Positions 50,315-58,620 of a stretch of 64,000 nt of DNA are shown piece by piece. Source of the DNA: Candidatus Aalborgicola defluviihabitans (lineage in GTDB: Bacteria > Pseudomonadota > Gammaproteobacteria > Burkholderiales > Burkholderiaceae_C); contig JADIXX010000006.1 of assembly GCA_016705575.1 (NCBI GenBank), positions 372,001 to 436,000 of the forward strand, given 5' to 3'. The stretch's first letter is position 1. The number at the start of each line of letters is the position of its first letter. The notes under the pieces are model-generated. The model searched no databases. It was not told the origin of the DNA and saw only the letters and a list, made by a program, of their open reading frames with translations. The position numbers and the translations under genes were made by a program.

Positions 50315-52171
50315 ATGACCAAAGTCCGATTCCTGCTCACCCTGGCATGCGCCCTGGCCACCGTCACCGCCCCGTTGACTGTGTTGGCGCAGGATGCGCA
50401 GCGCTACAGCCGCATCATCATCAAGTTTCGCGACGATGGCGCCGGCAAAGGCAGAACCCAAAGCGTTGCCGATGCTGAGTCGCGTGTGCGTGCACTGAAC
50501 CGCGGCACACTGAGTTACCTCAAGTCCGTATCCCCGTTGACGCATGTGGCCAGAACCGCCCAGCCGCTGCGTCATGCGGAATTGCAAGCCCTAGCACAAG
50601 CCGTAGCAACGGACCCCCGGGTGGAATACGCCGAGGTGGATGAACGGATCTACCCGCACTTCACACCCAATGACCCGCTTTACGCCAGCCAGCAATGGAA
50701 CCTGAAATCCCCGGTAACCGACATTGGCGGCATTAACCTGCCCAACGCGTGGGGCCGCTCCGTGGGCGGTGTGCAGGTCAACGGCCGCGGTGTGACCGTA
50801 GCGGTGCTGGACACCGGCTACCGGCCCCACGCCGATTTGGTGGCCAACATCCTGCCGGGTTATGACTTCATCAGCGCCGACGGTTATAACGACTACACCA
50901 CGGCCAATGACGGTGATGGGCGTGACGCCGATGCGCTGGACCCTGGGGACGGAAACTCACAAGCCAGCCTGTGCGACGTAGGCCCATCCTCCTGGCACGG
51001 CCTGCATGTGGCGGGCATCATTGCTGCCACCGGCAACAACAATGTGGGCATTAGCGGCATTGCATTTGGCGCCAGGATTCTGCCTCTGCGGGTGTTGGGC
51101 GTGTGTGGTGGCTATTCGTCGGATTCGGCAGCCGCCATCCAATGGGCCGTTGGCTTGCCGGTACCCGGCGTGCCAGCCAACCCTTACCCAGCCAAGGTGA
51201 TCAACATGAGTTTTGGGCGCGACGGAGCCTGTTCTGCCACGTACCAGAGCGCCATTACCGCTGCCCGTAATACGGGCGCCGTGGTGGTGATTTCCACCGG
51301 CAATGATTCCTCCCGCACCACCATCACGCAGCCAGCCAACTGCGCAGGAGTCATCGCCGTGACAGCCCACACGGCCAGTGGTGCCAATACGGACTACGCT
51401 AATGTGGGCCCGGGTACCACCATCAGCGCACCTGGTAATACCATCATGTCCACCGGCAACACCGGCTCTGCAGCACCGCAAAGCGATAGCTATGACGCCC
51501 ACTCCGGCACCAGTTTTTCTGCACCGCAGGTAGCCGGCGTGGTGGCATTGTTGGCGCAGATCAAGCCCGGTATTTCCCCAGCCGAGGTGCAAACCCATCT
51601 GGTCAATTCGGCACGCCCCCACCCCAGCGGGACCTACTGCGCAGGCCGCACCGACTGCGGTGCCGGCTTGCTGGATGCTTTTCGCGCGGTGACTTCACTG
51701 CTGCAGGCCCAGGGCATTAGCAACGCCGCACCGGTCTTCAACGCCTTGCCAACCCAGTACGTGCTGCCCAATGGCAACCTGCAGTTCACTACCATGGCGA
51801 TGGATGCCGAAGGGGATGCCGTCAGCTACAGTGCCAGCGGTCTGCCGACGGGCGCCAGCTTCAACGCCGCGACGGGTGTTTTCACCTGGAACAAAGCACA
51901 GCCATTGGGGGACTACAACGTCGTGATCGAACCGACCGACGGCGCCACAGCCGGTGCCAGCGTCACGGTGAAGATTTCGGTCACCAATACGATCCCGGTG
52001 GTAGTGCCTCCCATCACGCCACCACCGCCACCGCCCGTGGCCACGGGCGGTGGCGGTGGTGGAGCTATGGGTGGGTTGGATGCCGTGGCCGGCCTGCTCC
52101 TGCTGCTGGCTGGCGCCCTAGCGCGCAGGCCGCGGCCTGCGTACCGCGTGCAGGGCCAAGACAGCCAGTAG
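50315..52171 (+). CDS. S8 subtilisin-family serine protease with GG-CTERM sorting tail
   Basis: The 618-residue secreted protease has a signal peptide (residues 1-25) and a propeptide (about 30-115). Its peptidase S8 domain has the triad Asp166 (VAVLDTGY), His228 (SSWHGLHVAGI) and Ser400 (HSGTSFSAPQVAG), with oxyanion Asn330. A putative Ig-like/cadherin-like domain follows (about 475-565). After a Pro-rich linker comes a glycine run (GGGGGG), a hydrophobic helix (AVAGLLLLLAGAL) and basic residues (ARRPRP): the GlyGly-CTERM pattern that rhombosortases process. The rhombosortase gene is convergent and overlaps its 3' end by 54 bases. Export probably uses Sec and type II secretion, as known for this sorting class. 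Confidence 0.93.
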   Translation: MTKVRFLLTLACALATVTAPLTVLAQDAQRYSRIIIKFRDDGAGKGRTQSVADAESRVRALNRGTLSYLKSVSPLTHVARTAQPLRHAELQALAQAVATDPRVEYAEVDERIYPHFTPNDPLYASQQWNLKSPVTDIGGINLPNAWGRSVGGVQVNGRGVTVAVLDTGYRPHADLVANILPGYDFISADGYNDYTTANDGDGRDADALDPGDGNSQASLCDVGPSSWHGLHVAGIIAATGNNNVGISGIAFGARILPLRVLGVCGGYSSDSAAAIQWAVGLPVPGVPANPYPAKVINMSFGRDGACSATYQSAITAARNTGAVVVISTGNDSSRTTITQPANCAGVIAVTAHTASGANTDYANVGPGTTISAPGNTIMSTGNTGSAAPQSDSYDAHSGTSFSAPQVAGVVALLAQIKPGISPAEVQTHLVNSARPHPSGTYCAGRTDCGAGLLDAFRAVTSLLQAQGISNAAPVFNALPTQYVLPNGNLQFTTMAMDAEGDAVSYSASGLPTGASFNAATGVFTWNKAQPLGDYNVVIEPTDGATAGASVTVKISVTNTIPVVVPPITPPPPPPVATGGGGGGAMGGLDAVAGLLLLLAGALARRPRPAYRVQGQDSQ

Positions 52172-52619
52172 GCCACCCAGTGCTCCGGCCTCATGGGCGG
52201 GGGTATACGTGGCAAAGCCCAGCCAACCTGGCGCATCACCCAAACCATGCTGCCACAGCAGCTTGAGGGCCAGACCGCCCAACAACGACCAGCCCAGATA
52301 GCGCAGGCGCCCGCCCTTGGCACCGGGGCGCATCCAACACCAGCGCCAAGGCCGCACCAGCCAAGAGTCCATGCAGCGCCCCGGAGGCACCGGCATACCA
52401 GGCACAACCTGCGTCCAAGGCCAGCACCACGGCCACGCCCACATAGCCACCCAACAGGGCCACGGCCAGTACCCGCTTGGCAACCCATCCGTTGAAGGTG
52501 ATGAGCAGCACACCCAGCCCCACCAGGTTGACCGCTGCATGCAGCCAGCTCACATGCACCCACTGCGCCGTCAGCAGTTGCCACCAGGCGCCTGCCAAAA
52601 ATTCGGCACGTACGAACAT
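52118..52619 (-). pseudogene. Rhombosortase (rhomboid-family GG-CTERM processing protease), frameshifted
   Basis: Rhombosortases are rhomboid-type intramembrane serine proteases that cut GG-CTERM tails. The first frame (52619 to about 52325) has LLTAQWVHVSWLHAAVNL (HxxxN motif at residues 27-31) and the nucleophile motif AGASGALHG (Ser79). The second frame holds the catalytic His in TPAHEAGALGGLLAVL and ends at 52118. One extra base in the C run at 52325-52328 would explain the break. The start ATG follows the nagZ stop directly (TGAAATG). The first rhomboid helix appears short or absent. It may be a true loss or a sequencing error. Confidence 0.82.
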
Positions 52620-52620
52620 T

Positions 52621-53724
52621 TCAAGCGATCCAATCCAGTGCCTGCATGTAGGCGCTGTGCACCATCAGCGCATCCCACTCCAGCGCGGGGGTGTTGGGCA
52701 GCAGCGCGCGGCGGCGTACTTCGCTGGCTTCACTGGCCTGCCACTGGCCTTTGAGCTGGGCCTCGGTCAGGCCAGAAATGAGTTCATCAATGGCCCGGCC
52801 ACCGCCTTCGCTGCTGGGCAGGGATTGGTTGCACAGCAACACCATGTCGCAGCCTGCCGTCAGTGCGGCCACCGCGGCCTGGGTGTAGCTCACCGCCTGG
52901 CCGTCAATCAGACGGGCACCGGCCATGGAGAGGTCATCGCTGAAGATAGCGCCGCCAAAACCCAGTTGACCGCGCAGGATGTCGTTCAGCCAGGTGTTGG
53001 AAAAACCTGCTGGCCGCGCATCCACCTTGGGGTAGATCACATGGGCCGGCATGACGCTGCTGGTCACGGTGTTGAGCCAACGGTAGGGAGCAGCATCATC
53101 GGCCAGGATGGTCTTGAGGCTGCGCTTGTCCACGGGAATGTCGGTATGCGAGTCGGCCTTGACAAAACCGTGGCCCGGAAAATGCTTGCCACAATTGGAC
53201 ATGCCACTGTTGAGCAGGCCGTGCATCAGGCTCTTGGCCAGCAAGCTGACCACACGCGGGTCACGGGCAAAAGCGCGGTCACCAATGACGCTGCTTTCGC
53301 CATAGTCCAGGTCCAGCACCGGGGTAAAGCTCAGGTCCACACCGCAGGCCCGCAACTCGGAGCCCAGCACGTAGCCACATGCGGTGGCGGCGTTGGTGGC
53401 GTCCAGCGGGCCGGCTTTCTTGTTGGAGGTGGTGGCACTGGGCGTAGCCAACCACATCTCGCCCAGGACGCGCATGGGCGGCAGGTGGGTAAAACCGTCG
53501 GTCTTGAAACGCTGCACGCGCCCGCCTTCGTGGTCCACACAAATCAACAGGTCGCTGCGAACCTTTTTGATATCACGGCACAGGGCCGTGAGCTGCACGC
53601 GGTCTTGCCAGTTGCGGGCAAACAGGATCAATCCGCCCACCAGCGGGTGCCTGAGGCGCTTGCGATCCACTTTGCTCAGGGTCAGGCCAGCGATGTCGAT
53701 GATGAGGGGGGCGTGAAAAGTCAT
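52621..53724 (-). CDS. nagZ: Beta-N-acetylhexosaminidase
   Basis: NagZ removes N-acetylglucosamine from anhydro-muropeptides in cell-wall recycling. The 367-residue GH3 enzyme has CVDHEGGRVQRF near residue 62, DLSFTPVLDLDYG near residue 129, and the catalytic His loop in GKHFPGHGFVKADSHTDIP near residue 178. FSDDLSMAGA near residue 260 holds the nucleophile Asp. The rhombosortase gene follows immediately. Confidence 0.96.
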   Translation of the reverse strand: MTFHAPLIIDIAGLTLSKVDRKRLRHPLVGGLILFARNWQDRVQLTALCRDIKKVRSDLLICVDHEGGRVQRFKTDGFTHLPPMRVLGEMWLATPSATTSNKKAGPLDATNAATACGYVLGSELRACGVDLSFTPVLDLDYGESSVIGDRAFARDPRVVSLLAKSLMHGLLNSGMSNCGKHFPGHGFVKADSHTDIPVDKRSLKTILADDAAPYRWLNTVTSSVMPAHVIYPKVDARPAGFSNTWLNDILRGQLGFGGAIFSDDLSMAGARLIDGQAVSYTQAAVAALTAGCDMVLLCNQSLPSSEGGGRAIDELISGLTEAQLKGQWQASEASEVRRRALLPNTPALEWDALMVHSAYMQALDWIA

Positions 53725-53750
53725 GGGCGGGTGTCCGGTAGAAACTGGGT

Positions 53751-53796
53751 TTGCTATGCATTCAATAGCTGCTTGTGTATATTGTACGAGGGCTAG
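53751..53796 (+). repeat. Dispersed 46-bp element, intergenic
   Basis: TTGCTATGCATTCAATAGCT then GTACGAGGGCTAG. It is nearly a consensus copy, upstream of nagZ and between divergent genes. Confidence 0.9.
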
Positions 53797-53892
53797 AGGT
53801 CAATATGGCATACAGATTTTCCGCGCGACACCACTTGGTGCAAACTACGCAGACCGGCGTAAACGCTATGTCCCACCCTATGCACTGAACCC

Positions 53893-54450
53893 ATGAGCGA
53901 CTTCCCCACCCTGCAAACCCAGCGTTTGCAGCTGCGCGAGATCACAGCCGCCGATGCACCCGCTTTGCTGGCCATCCATGGCGATGCGCAGGCCATGCGC
54001 TGGTTTGGCAACGAGCCCCTTACGGAACTGCAACAAGCCGAAAAACTGGTCGATGTGTTTGCTGCGTGGCGCAAGTTGCCCAACCCTGGCGTGCGCTGGG
54101 GTATCGCGTTGCACGACAGCGATGCACTGATTGGCAGCTGCGGCCTCTTCAAGTGGAACCGGGGCTGGCGCTGCTGCACGCTGGGCTATGAGCTGGCGCA
54201 ACACGCCTGGGGGCAGGGCTATATGCATGAAGCGCTGACGGCCGCGCTGGACTGGGGCTTTGAGCACATGGCGCTGAACCGCATCGAAGCCCAGGTGCAC
54301 CCGGACAACGCCGCGTCGCTCAAGAGCGTAGAAAAGCTGGGGTTTGTGTTGGAGGGCCGCATACGCCAGGCCGGATTCTGGCTGGGGCAGTACCATGACC
54401 TGCTGCAATACGGTCTGCTGCGCAGTGACTACCCAAGGCCCACACCATGA
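53893..54450 (+). CDS. GNAT N-acetyltransferase (RimJ/RimL-like)
   Basis: The 185-residue protein has the RimJ/RimL-type pattern LQTQRLQLREITAADAPALL near the start, WGIALHDSDALIGSCGLFKW in the middle, and NRIEAQVHPDNAASLKSVEK with LGFVLEGRIRQ at the end. Such enzymes acetylate protein N-termini or small amines; the substrate is unknown. It overlaps the next gene by four bases. Confidence 0.88.
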   Translation: MSDFPTLQTQRLQLREITAADAPALLAIHGDAQAMRWFGNEPLTELQQAEKLVDVFAAWRKLPNPGVRWGIALHDSDALIGSCGLFKWNRGWRCCTLGYELAQHAWGQGYMHEALTAALDWGFEHMALNRIEAQVHPDNAASLKSVEKLGFVLEGRIRQAGFWLGQYHDLLQYGLLRSDYPRPTP

Positions 54451-55496
54451 TGAACCTGCAAACCCTTCTGGGCACCGAACTGCCCATCATCCAGGCACCC
54501 ATGGCCGGCGTGCAGGGCAGCGCACTGGCTGTTGCCGTTTCCAACGCGGGGGGTCTGGGCTCCCTGCCCTGTGCCATGCTGGGGGCTGATGCGATGCGCG
54601 AGGAACTGACCACCATCCGGGCACAGACCACGCGGCCCTACAACGTCAACTTTTTTTGCCACACACCGCCTGTGCCCGACGATGCACGGGAAGCCGCCTG
54701 GCGCGCTGCACTCGCGCCCTACTACGCAGAACTGGGCATTGATGCCGCCAGCATCGCCACTGCGCCTGCGCGACAGCCCTTTAGCGCCGAGACGGCCAAT
54801 CTGCTGACCGAATTCACGCCGCCGGTGGTGAGCTTCCACTTTGGTTTACCGTCGGCCGACCTGTTGGCCCGGGTGAAAGCCTGGGGCGCCAAGGTGTTGT
54901 CGTCTGCCACGACGGTCGAGGAAGGCCTGTGGTTGCAGTCTCATGGTGTGGACGCAGTGATTGCCCAGGGCTGTGAGGCAGGTGGACACCGCGCCATGTT
55001 CCTGTCCAACGACATCACCACCCAAGTGGGCACTCTGTCCTTGGTCGCGCAACTGGTCAAAATGCTGCGGGTCCCGGTGATTGCGGCCGGCGGCATTGCC
55101 GATGCCCGGGGCGTAGCCGCCGCGCTGGCACTGGGCGCAGTCGGCGCACAGGTCGGCACCACTTACCTGCTGTGCCCCGAGGCCAACACCACCCCCTTGC
55201 ACCGTGCTGCCCTGCAAAGCGATGGAGCCCGCCACACGGCAATAACCAACCTCTTCACCGGACGACCGGCACGCAGCATCATGAACCGCGTTATGCGCGA
55301 GTGCGGGCCCATCAGCCCGCTGGCGCCGACCTTTCCGCTGGCCGTCAGCGCCGTGGTGCCCTTGCGTGCCCGCGCCGAGGCGATGGGCAGCACAGATTTT
55401 TCGCCCCTATGGGCCGGACAGGACACCAGTGGCTGCCGCGCCATGCCAGCGGCCGAGTTGACGCGCATGCTGGCGGGTAGTGGCGCGCACGGATAA
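54447..55496 (+). CDS. Nitronate monooxygenase family flavoprotein
   Basis: The 349-residue TIM barrel protein begins LLGTELPIIQAPMAGVQG and has SNAGGLGSLPCAML near residue 32. VIAQGCEAGGHRAMF near residue 172 holds the active-site region, and VIAAGGIADARGVAAALALG near residue 210 binds the FMN phosphate. Members oxidise alkyl nitronates and protect against nitro toxins such as propionate-3-nitronate. It is coupled to the acetyltransferase by ATGA overlap. Confidence 0.9.
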   Translation: MMNLQTLLGTELPIIQAPMAGVQGSALAVAVSNAGGLGSLPCAMLGADAMREELTTIRAQTTRPYNVNFFCHTPPVPDDAREAAWRAALAPYYAELGIDAASIATAPARQPFSAETANLLTEFTPPVVSFHFGLPSADLLARVKAWGAKVLSSATTVEEGLWLQSHGVDAVIAQGCEAGGHRAMFLSNDITTQVGTLSLVAQLVKMLRVPVIAAGGIADARGVAAALALGAVGAQVGTTYLLCPEANTTPLHRAALQSDGARHTAITNLFTGRPARSIMNRVMRECGPISPLAPTFPLAVSAVVPLRARAEAMGSTDFSPLWAGQDTSGCRAMPAAELTRMLAGSGAHG

Positions 55497-55501
55497 CAAG
55501 T

Positions 55502-55547
55502 TTGCTACGACAAACATAGCGTCTTACGTAGAATTGACGAGGGCTAG
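55502..55547 (+). repeat. Dispersed 46-bp element between convergent genes
   Basis: TTGCTACGACAAACATAGC then TTGACGAGGGCTAG. It overlaps the acpS stop codon region by a few bases. Confidence 0.9.
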
Positions 55548-55963
55548 CGACTAATTTCTTCTAAAGAAGTCGGAGCAGCCTCGACCACACAGAAGCTTGC
55601 CGCGTAGTCGGTCTCGTCGGTCACGCTGATGTGGGCGCTCAGGTGACGCGCATCAAACCAGTCTTTGAGGGCACCCTGCAGCACGATGGTGGGTTTGCCG
55701 CTGGGAGCATTGCGCACTTCGCACAATTTCCAGGTCATGGGCATGCGCATACCCAGTCCAATGGCTTTACTGAAAGCCTCTTTGGCGGAGAAACGCGTGG
55801 CCAGGTAGCGCACGCCACGTTCGGGCCAGCGAGCACTGCGCGCTTTCCAGGTGGCGAATTCACCCTCGCTCAAAATCTTGTCGGCAAAGCGGTCGCCATG
55901 GCGCGCCAGGCTCTCCCGGATGCGGCGCACGTCGCAGATATCGGTGCCAATGCCGTAAATCAC
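55544..55963 (-). CDS. acpS: Holo-[acyl-carrier-protein] synthase
   Basis: AcpS moves 4'-phosphopantetheine to acyl carrier protein. The 139-residue protein has the family start MIYGIGTDICDVRRI (Asp8 metal ligand), YLATRFSAKEAFSKAIGLG near residue 54 (Glu ligand), and LSAHISVTDETDYAASFCVV at the end. Its ATG overlaps the pdxJ stop. It closes the lepA-to-acpS block. Confidence 0.96.
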   Translation of the reverse strand: MIYGIGTDICDVRRIRESLARHGDRFADKILSEGEFATWKARSARWPERGVRYLATRFSAKEAFSKAIGLGMRMPMTWKLCEVRNAPSGKPTIVLQGALKDWFDARHLSAHISVTDETDYAASFCVVEAAPTSLEEISR

Positions 55964-56721
55964 TGCAAACAGTCCAGATAAGCCTGCACCGTGGTGGCAT
56001 AGCCCAGTTCCAGCGCGTCCGCAATCAAGGCGTGGCCGATGGACACCTCAGACAGACCCGGTACCGCCTGGGCAAAGGCCGCCAGGTTATCGCGATTAAG
56101 GTCGTGGCCAGCATTCACGCCCAAGCCTGCATCCAATGCAGCCTGCGCAGCCAGGGCAAAGCGTTGCAACTGTGCCCCCTGCTCGGGCGTGCCCCAGGCG
56201 GCAGCGTAGGGCTCGGTATAAAGCTCGATGCGGTCTGCGCCTACGGCTTTGGCAGCATGCATAGCCGCAGGTTCAGCGTCCATGAACAGGCTCACCCGCA
56301 GGTTCAGGGCGTGGGCTTCTTCAATCAAAGGCTTGAGGCCTTCTGCATCCTGCGGAAATGTCCAGCCATGGTCACTGGTGAACTGCCCTTGGGAATCGGG
56401 CACAAAAGTAACCTGGTGCACCGGCAAGCCACGTTGGCGCAGATCGCGCACACAGCCGATCAGATTGTGAAAGGGGTTGCCTTCAACATTGAATTCGCGG
56501 TCTGGCCATTCCTGCAGCAGTTGGGCCAGGTCGCGCACGTCGTCAGCGCGGATGTGGCGCGCGTCGGGGCGCGGGTGCACCGTGATGCCTGCCGCACCGG
56601 CCTGCAGGCACAGCGTGGCCGCACGCGTGACGCTGGGAATGCCCAAGTGGCGCGTGTTGCGCACCAGGGCGACCTTGTTGAGGTTGACGGAGAGTGCAGT
56701 ACGGTGTGGTGTGGGGGCCAT
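55960..56721 (-). CDS. pdxJ: Pyridoxine 5'-phosphate synthase
   Basis: PdxJ makes pyridoxine phosphate from deoxyxylulose phosphate and 3-amino-2-oxopropyl phosphate. The 253-residue protein (ATG 56721) has LSVNLNKVALVRNTRHLGIP near residue 9, GITVHPRPDARHIRADDV near residue 45, FNVEGNP near residue 77, and VNAGHDLNRDNLAAF near residue 201. It lies between recO and acpS in the usual order. Confidence 0.96.
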   Translation of the reverse strand: MAPTPHRTALSVNLNKVALVRNTRHLGIPSVTRAATLCLQAGAAGITVHPRPDARHIRADDVRDLAQLLQEWPDREFNVEGNPFHNLIGCVRDLRQRGLPVHQVTFVPDSQGQFTSDHGWTFPQDAEGLKPLIEEAHALNLRVSLFMDAEPAAMHAAKAVGADRIELYTEPYAAAWGTPEQGAQLQRFALAAQAALDAGLGVNAGHDLNRDNLAAFAQAVPGLSEVSIGHALIADALELGYATTVQAYLDCLQ

Positions 56722-56723
56722 AG

Positions 56724-57473
56724 CTAGAGTCCCTGAATGTCGATCATCATCTGGCGGGTGCGCAGAGTCTGGACACCGCAATGGTAGTGCAGCAACGTGC
56801 GCAGCATGGGTTTGAGTTCGCTGGTCACGGCGGCGCAGGTGCGCAGAGTGGTGGTGAAGGGCGCGGCATCGTCCAGTGCCTGCTGCAAATGATTCCATTG
56901 CGCGCCCGACAGGCTGGCGCGGTCATCTCCGTGCGCCAGACGCAGCCCACCTTCGGGTACCAGACAATAGCGGGCATCGTCATCCAACCCGCCCAAGGTC
57001 ATGGTCTGCACATCAAGCTGAGGCAACAAGCCGATCTCGCGCAGCAATAACAACTCATAGGTGCGCAAAGCCGCCTGCAACACCTCGCCATGCTCACTGG
57101 CCAGTACGCGCACCACGTTGGCATAGACGTCAAACAGGCGCGGATGGGGATCGTCGCGCGCCAAAAGCGTCAGTAGTAGTTCGTTCAAGTAGTAGCCGGA
57201 GAGCAGCGCGTCACCCGTGGGCATGACGTGACCGCCCTGCCACTCAGCACTTTTGAGGGTGCGAATCTCCGCATCCCCACCAAAGGCCACGTGCAGCATT
57301 TGCAGCGGTAGCAGGACCGGGCGAAAACTGGAACTGGGACGCTTGGCCCCCTTGGCCACCAGCGCAATGCGGCCGTGTGAGCGCGTGAACACCTCCAGAA
57401 TCAGGCTGGACTCGCTCCAGTCGTAGCGGTGCAGCACATAGGCCGGTTCATCTGAAATGCGCTTTGTGGCCAC
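56724..57473 (-). CDS. recO: DNA repair protein RecO
   Basis: RecO anneals single-stranded DNA and loads RecA with RecR. The 249-residue protein starts at GTG 57473 and has the N-terminal OB fold (YVLHRYDWSESSLILEVFTR, HGRIALVAKGAKRPSSSFRP). A helical C-terminal part contains YYLNELLLTLLARDDPHPRL. pdxJ follows after two bases. Confidence 0.93.
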   Translation of the reverse strand: MATKRISDEPAYVLHRYDWSESSLILEVFTRSHGRIALVAKGAKRPSSSFRPVLLPLQMLHVAFGGDAEIRTLKSAEWQGGHVMPTGDALLSGYYLNELLLTLLARDDPHPRLFDVYANVVRVLASEHGEVLQAALRTYELLLLREIGLLPQLDVQTMTLGGLDDDARYCLVPEGGLRLAHGDDRASLSGAQWNHLQQALDDAAPFTTTLRTCAAVTSELKPMLRTLLHYHCGVQTLRTRQMMIDIQGL

Positions 57474-57489
57474 TGCTCAGCGAGATGTT

Positions 57490-57566
57490 TCGCCGCCGGG
57501 CCGCCCCAAGGCGAAACGCGCCCCCATGGGGGGCAGCGCAGTACACGCAGTGACAAGCGTGGGGGC
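57490..57566 (+). repeat. GC-rich REP-like repeat, copy 2
   Basis: GCCGCCCCAAGGCG, CCCCATGGGG, GGCAGCGCAGTACAC and CGTGGGGGCTC follow one another between the era stop and the recO start. It matches the copy at 22278-22350. CGCCCCCATGGGGGGC can form a hairpin. Confidence 0.75.
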
Positions 57567-57567
57567 T

Positions 57568-58620
57568 CTATTCATAGCCAAAGCTACGGACGCGCGCTGC
57601 GTCGTCGGCCCAGCCGGAGCGCACTTTGACCCACAGCTCCAGAAACACCTTGGCATTGGCCAGTTTCTCCAACTCGACCCGAGTTTCCATGCCGATGCGT
57701 TTGATGCGCTCGCCCTTGTCGCCGATCACCATGGCCTTGTGCGTGTCGCGCTCCACCACGATGGTGGCGGCAATGCGCAGCAGGCGCTTCTGGCCCTTTT
57801 TCTGCGGTGGCTCTTCGGCAAAACTGTCGATGACCACGGTAGAGGTATACGGCAACTCGTCACCGGTCAGACGAAACAGTTTTTCGCGCACCAGCTCGCT
57901 GGCCAAGAATTTTTCGCTGCGGTCGGTGAGTTCGTCTTCTGCATACCACCAGGCTTGCTCGGGTAGGTACTTTTCGCAAATACCGAGCAAACGCTCCACA
58001 TCTTTGGCATTCGTGGCCGACATGGGCACGAACTCGGAAAAGTTGTGCTTTTCCTGCATGGTTTGCAGCCAGGGAGCAATGTCACCCCGGCGGTGGATGT
58101 TGTCGAACTTGTTGGCAATCAGGAGCGTAGGAATATCCTTGCCCAGCAGGGACAGCACGCGCGCGTCGGCCGGCGTGAAACTCCCCGCCTCCACCACAAA
58201 CAAAATAAGGTCCACATCCGCCACAGCACCTTGCACCGTCTTGTTGAGCGATTTGTTGAGCGCGTTGGCATGCAGCGTTTGGAAACCCGGTGTGTCCACA
58301 AACACATATTGGGTGCCCCCGCGCGTGTGCATGCCCGTGATGCGGTGGCGCGTGGTCTGCGCCTTGCGCGAGGTGATCGACACCTTCTGCCCGACCAGCG
58401 CGTTGAGCAGCGTCGATTTACCCACGTTGGGTTTACCCACAATGGCCACCAGACCGCACCGCTGTCCATCCGCCTGCGCACCGGGTTGGGCCATTTTGGG
58501 CGTGCTTTTGAGCAGACCTTCGAGCATGCTGTCCAGATCGGGTTGTTGATCAATTTCAGTGCTAGCCCTCGGGGAATCTGCGTGAGGTGCTACTTTTTTT
58601 GTATTTTTTTTAGATGTCAT
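57568..58620 (-). CDS. era: GTPase Era
   Basis: Era binds 16S rRNA and couples 30S maturation to growth. The 350-residue protein has G1 GKPNVGKST near residue 63, G3 DTPGFQ near residue 110, G4 NKFD near residue 170, and the C-terminal KH domain (ERIKRIGMETRVELEKLANA). The N-terminus is about 45 residues longer than in E. coli; part of it is encoded by a dispersed element (58561-58594). Its ATG overlaps the rnc stop. Confidence 0.95.
   Translation of the reverse strand: MTSKKNTKKVAPHADSPRASTEIDQQPDLDSMLEGLLKSTPKMAQPGAQADGQRCGLVAIVGKPNVGKSTLLNALVGQKVSITSRKAQTTRHRITGMHTRGGTQYVFVDTPGFQTLHANALNKSLNKTVQGAVADVDLILFVVEAGSFTPADARVLSLLGKDIPTLLIANKFDNIHRRGDIAPWLQTMQEKHNFSEFVPMSATNAKDVERLLGICEKYLPEQAWWYAEDELTDRSEKFLASELVREKLFRLTGDELPYTSTVVIDSFAEEPPQKKGQKRLLRIAATIVVERDTHKAMVIGDKGERIKRIGMETRVELEKLANAKVFLELWVKVRSGWADDAARVRSFGYE
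58561..58594 (-). repeat. Dispersed 46-bp element, partial copy in era
   Basis: GCTAGCCCTCGGGGAATCTG followed by GGTGCTAC matches the CCGAGGGCTAGC end and the start of the hairpin part, but is shorter and diverged. It encodes part of the non-conserved Era N-terminus. Confidence 0.6.

Noticed and set aside
52477..53796. Plus-strand open frame of 439 codons opposite nagZ
   Set aside because: Shadow of nagZ and the rhombosortase gene; composition Gln/His/Gly-rich as expected for antisense of GC-rich genes.
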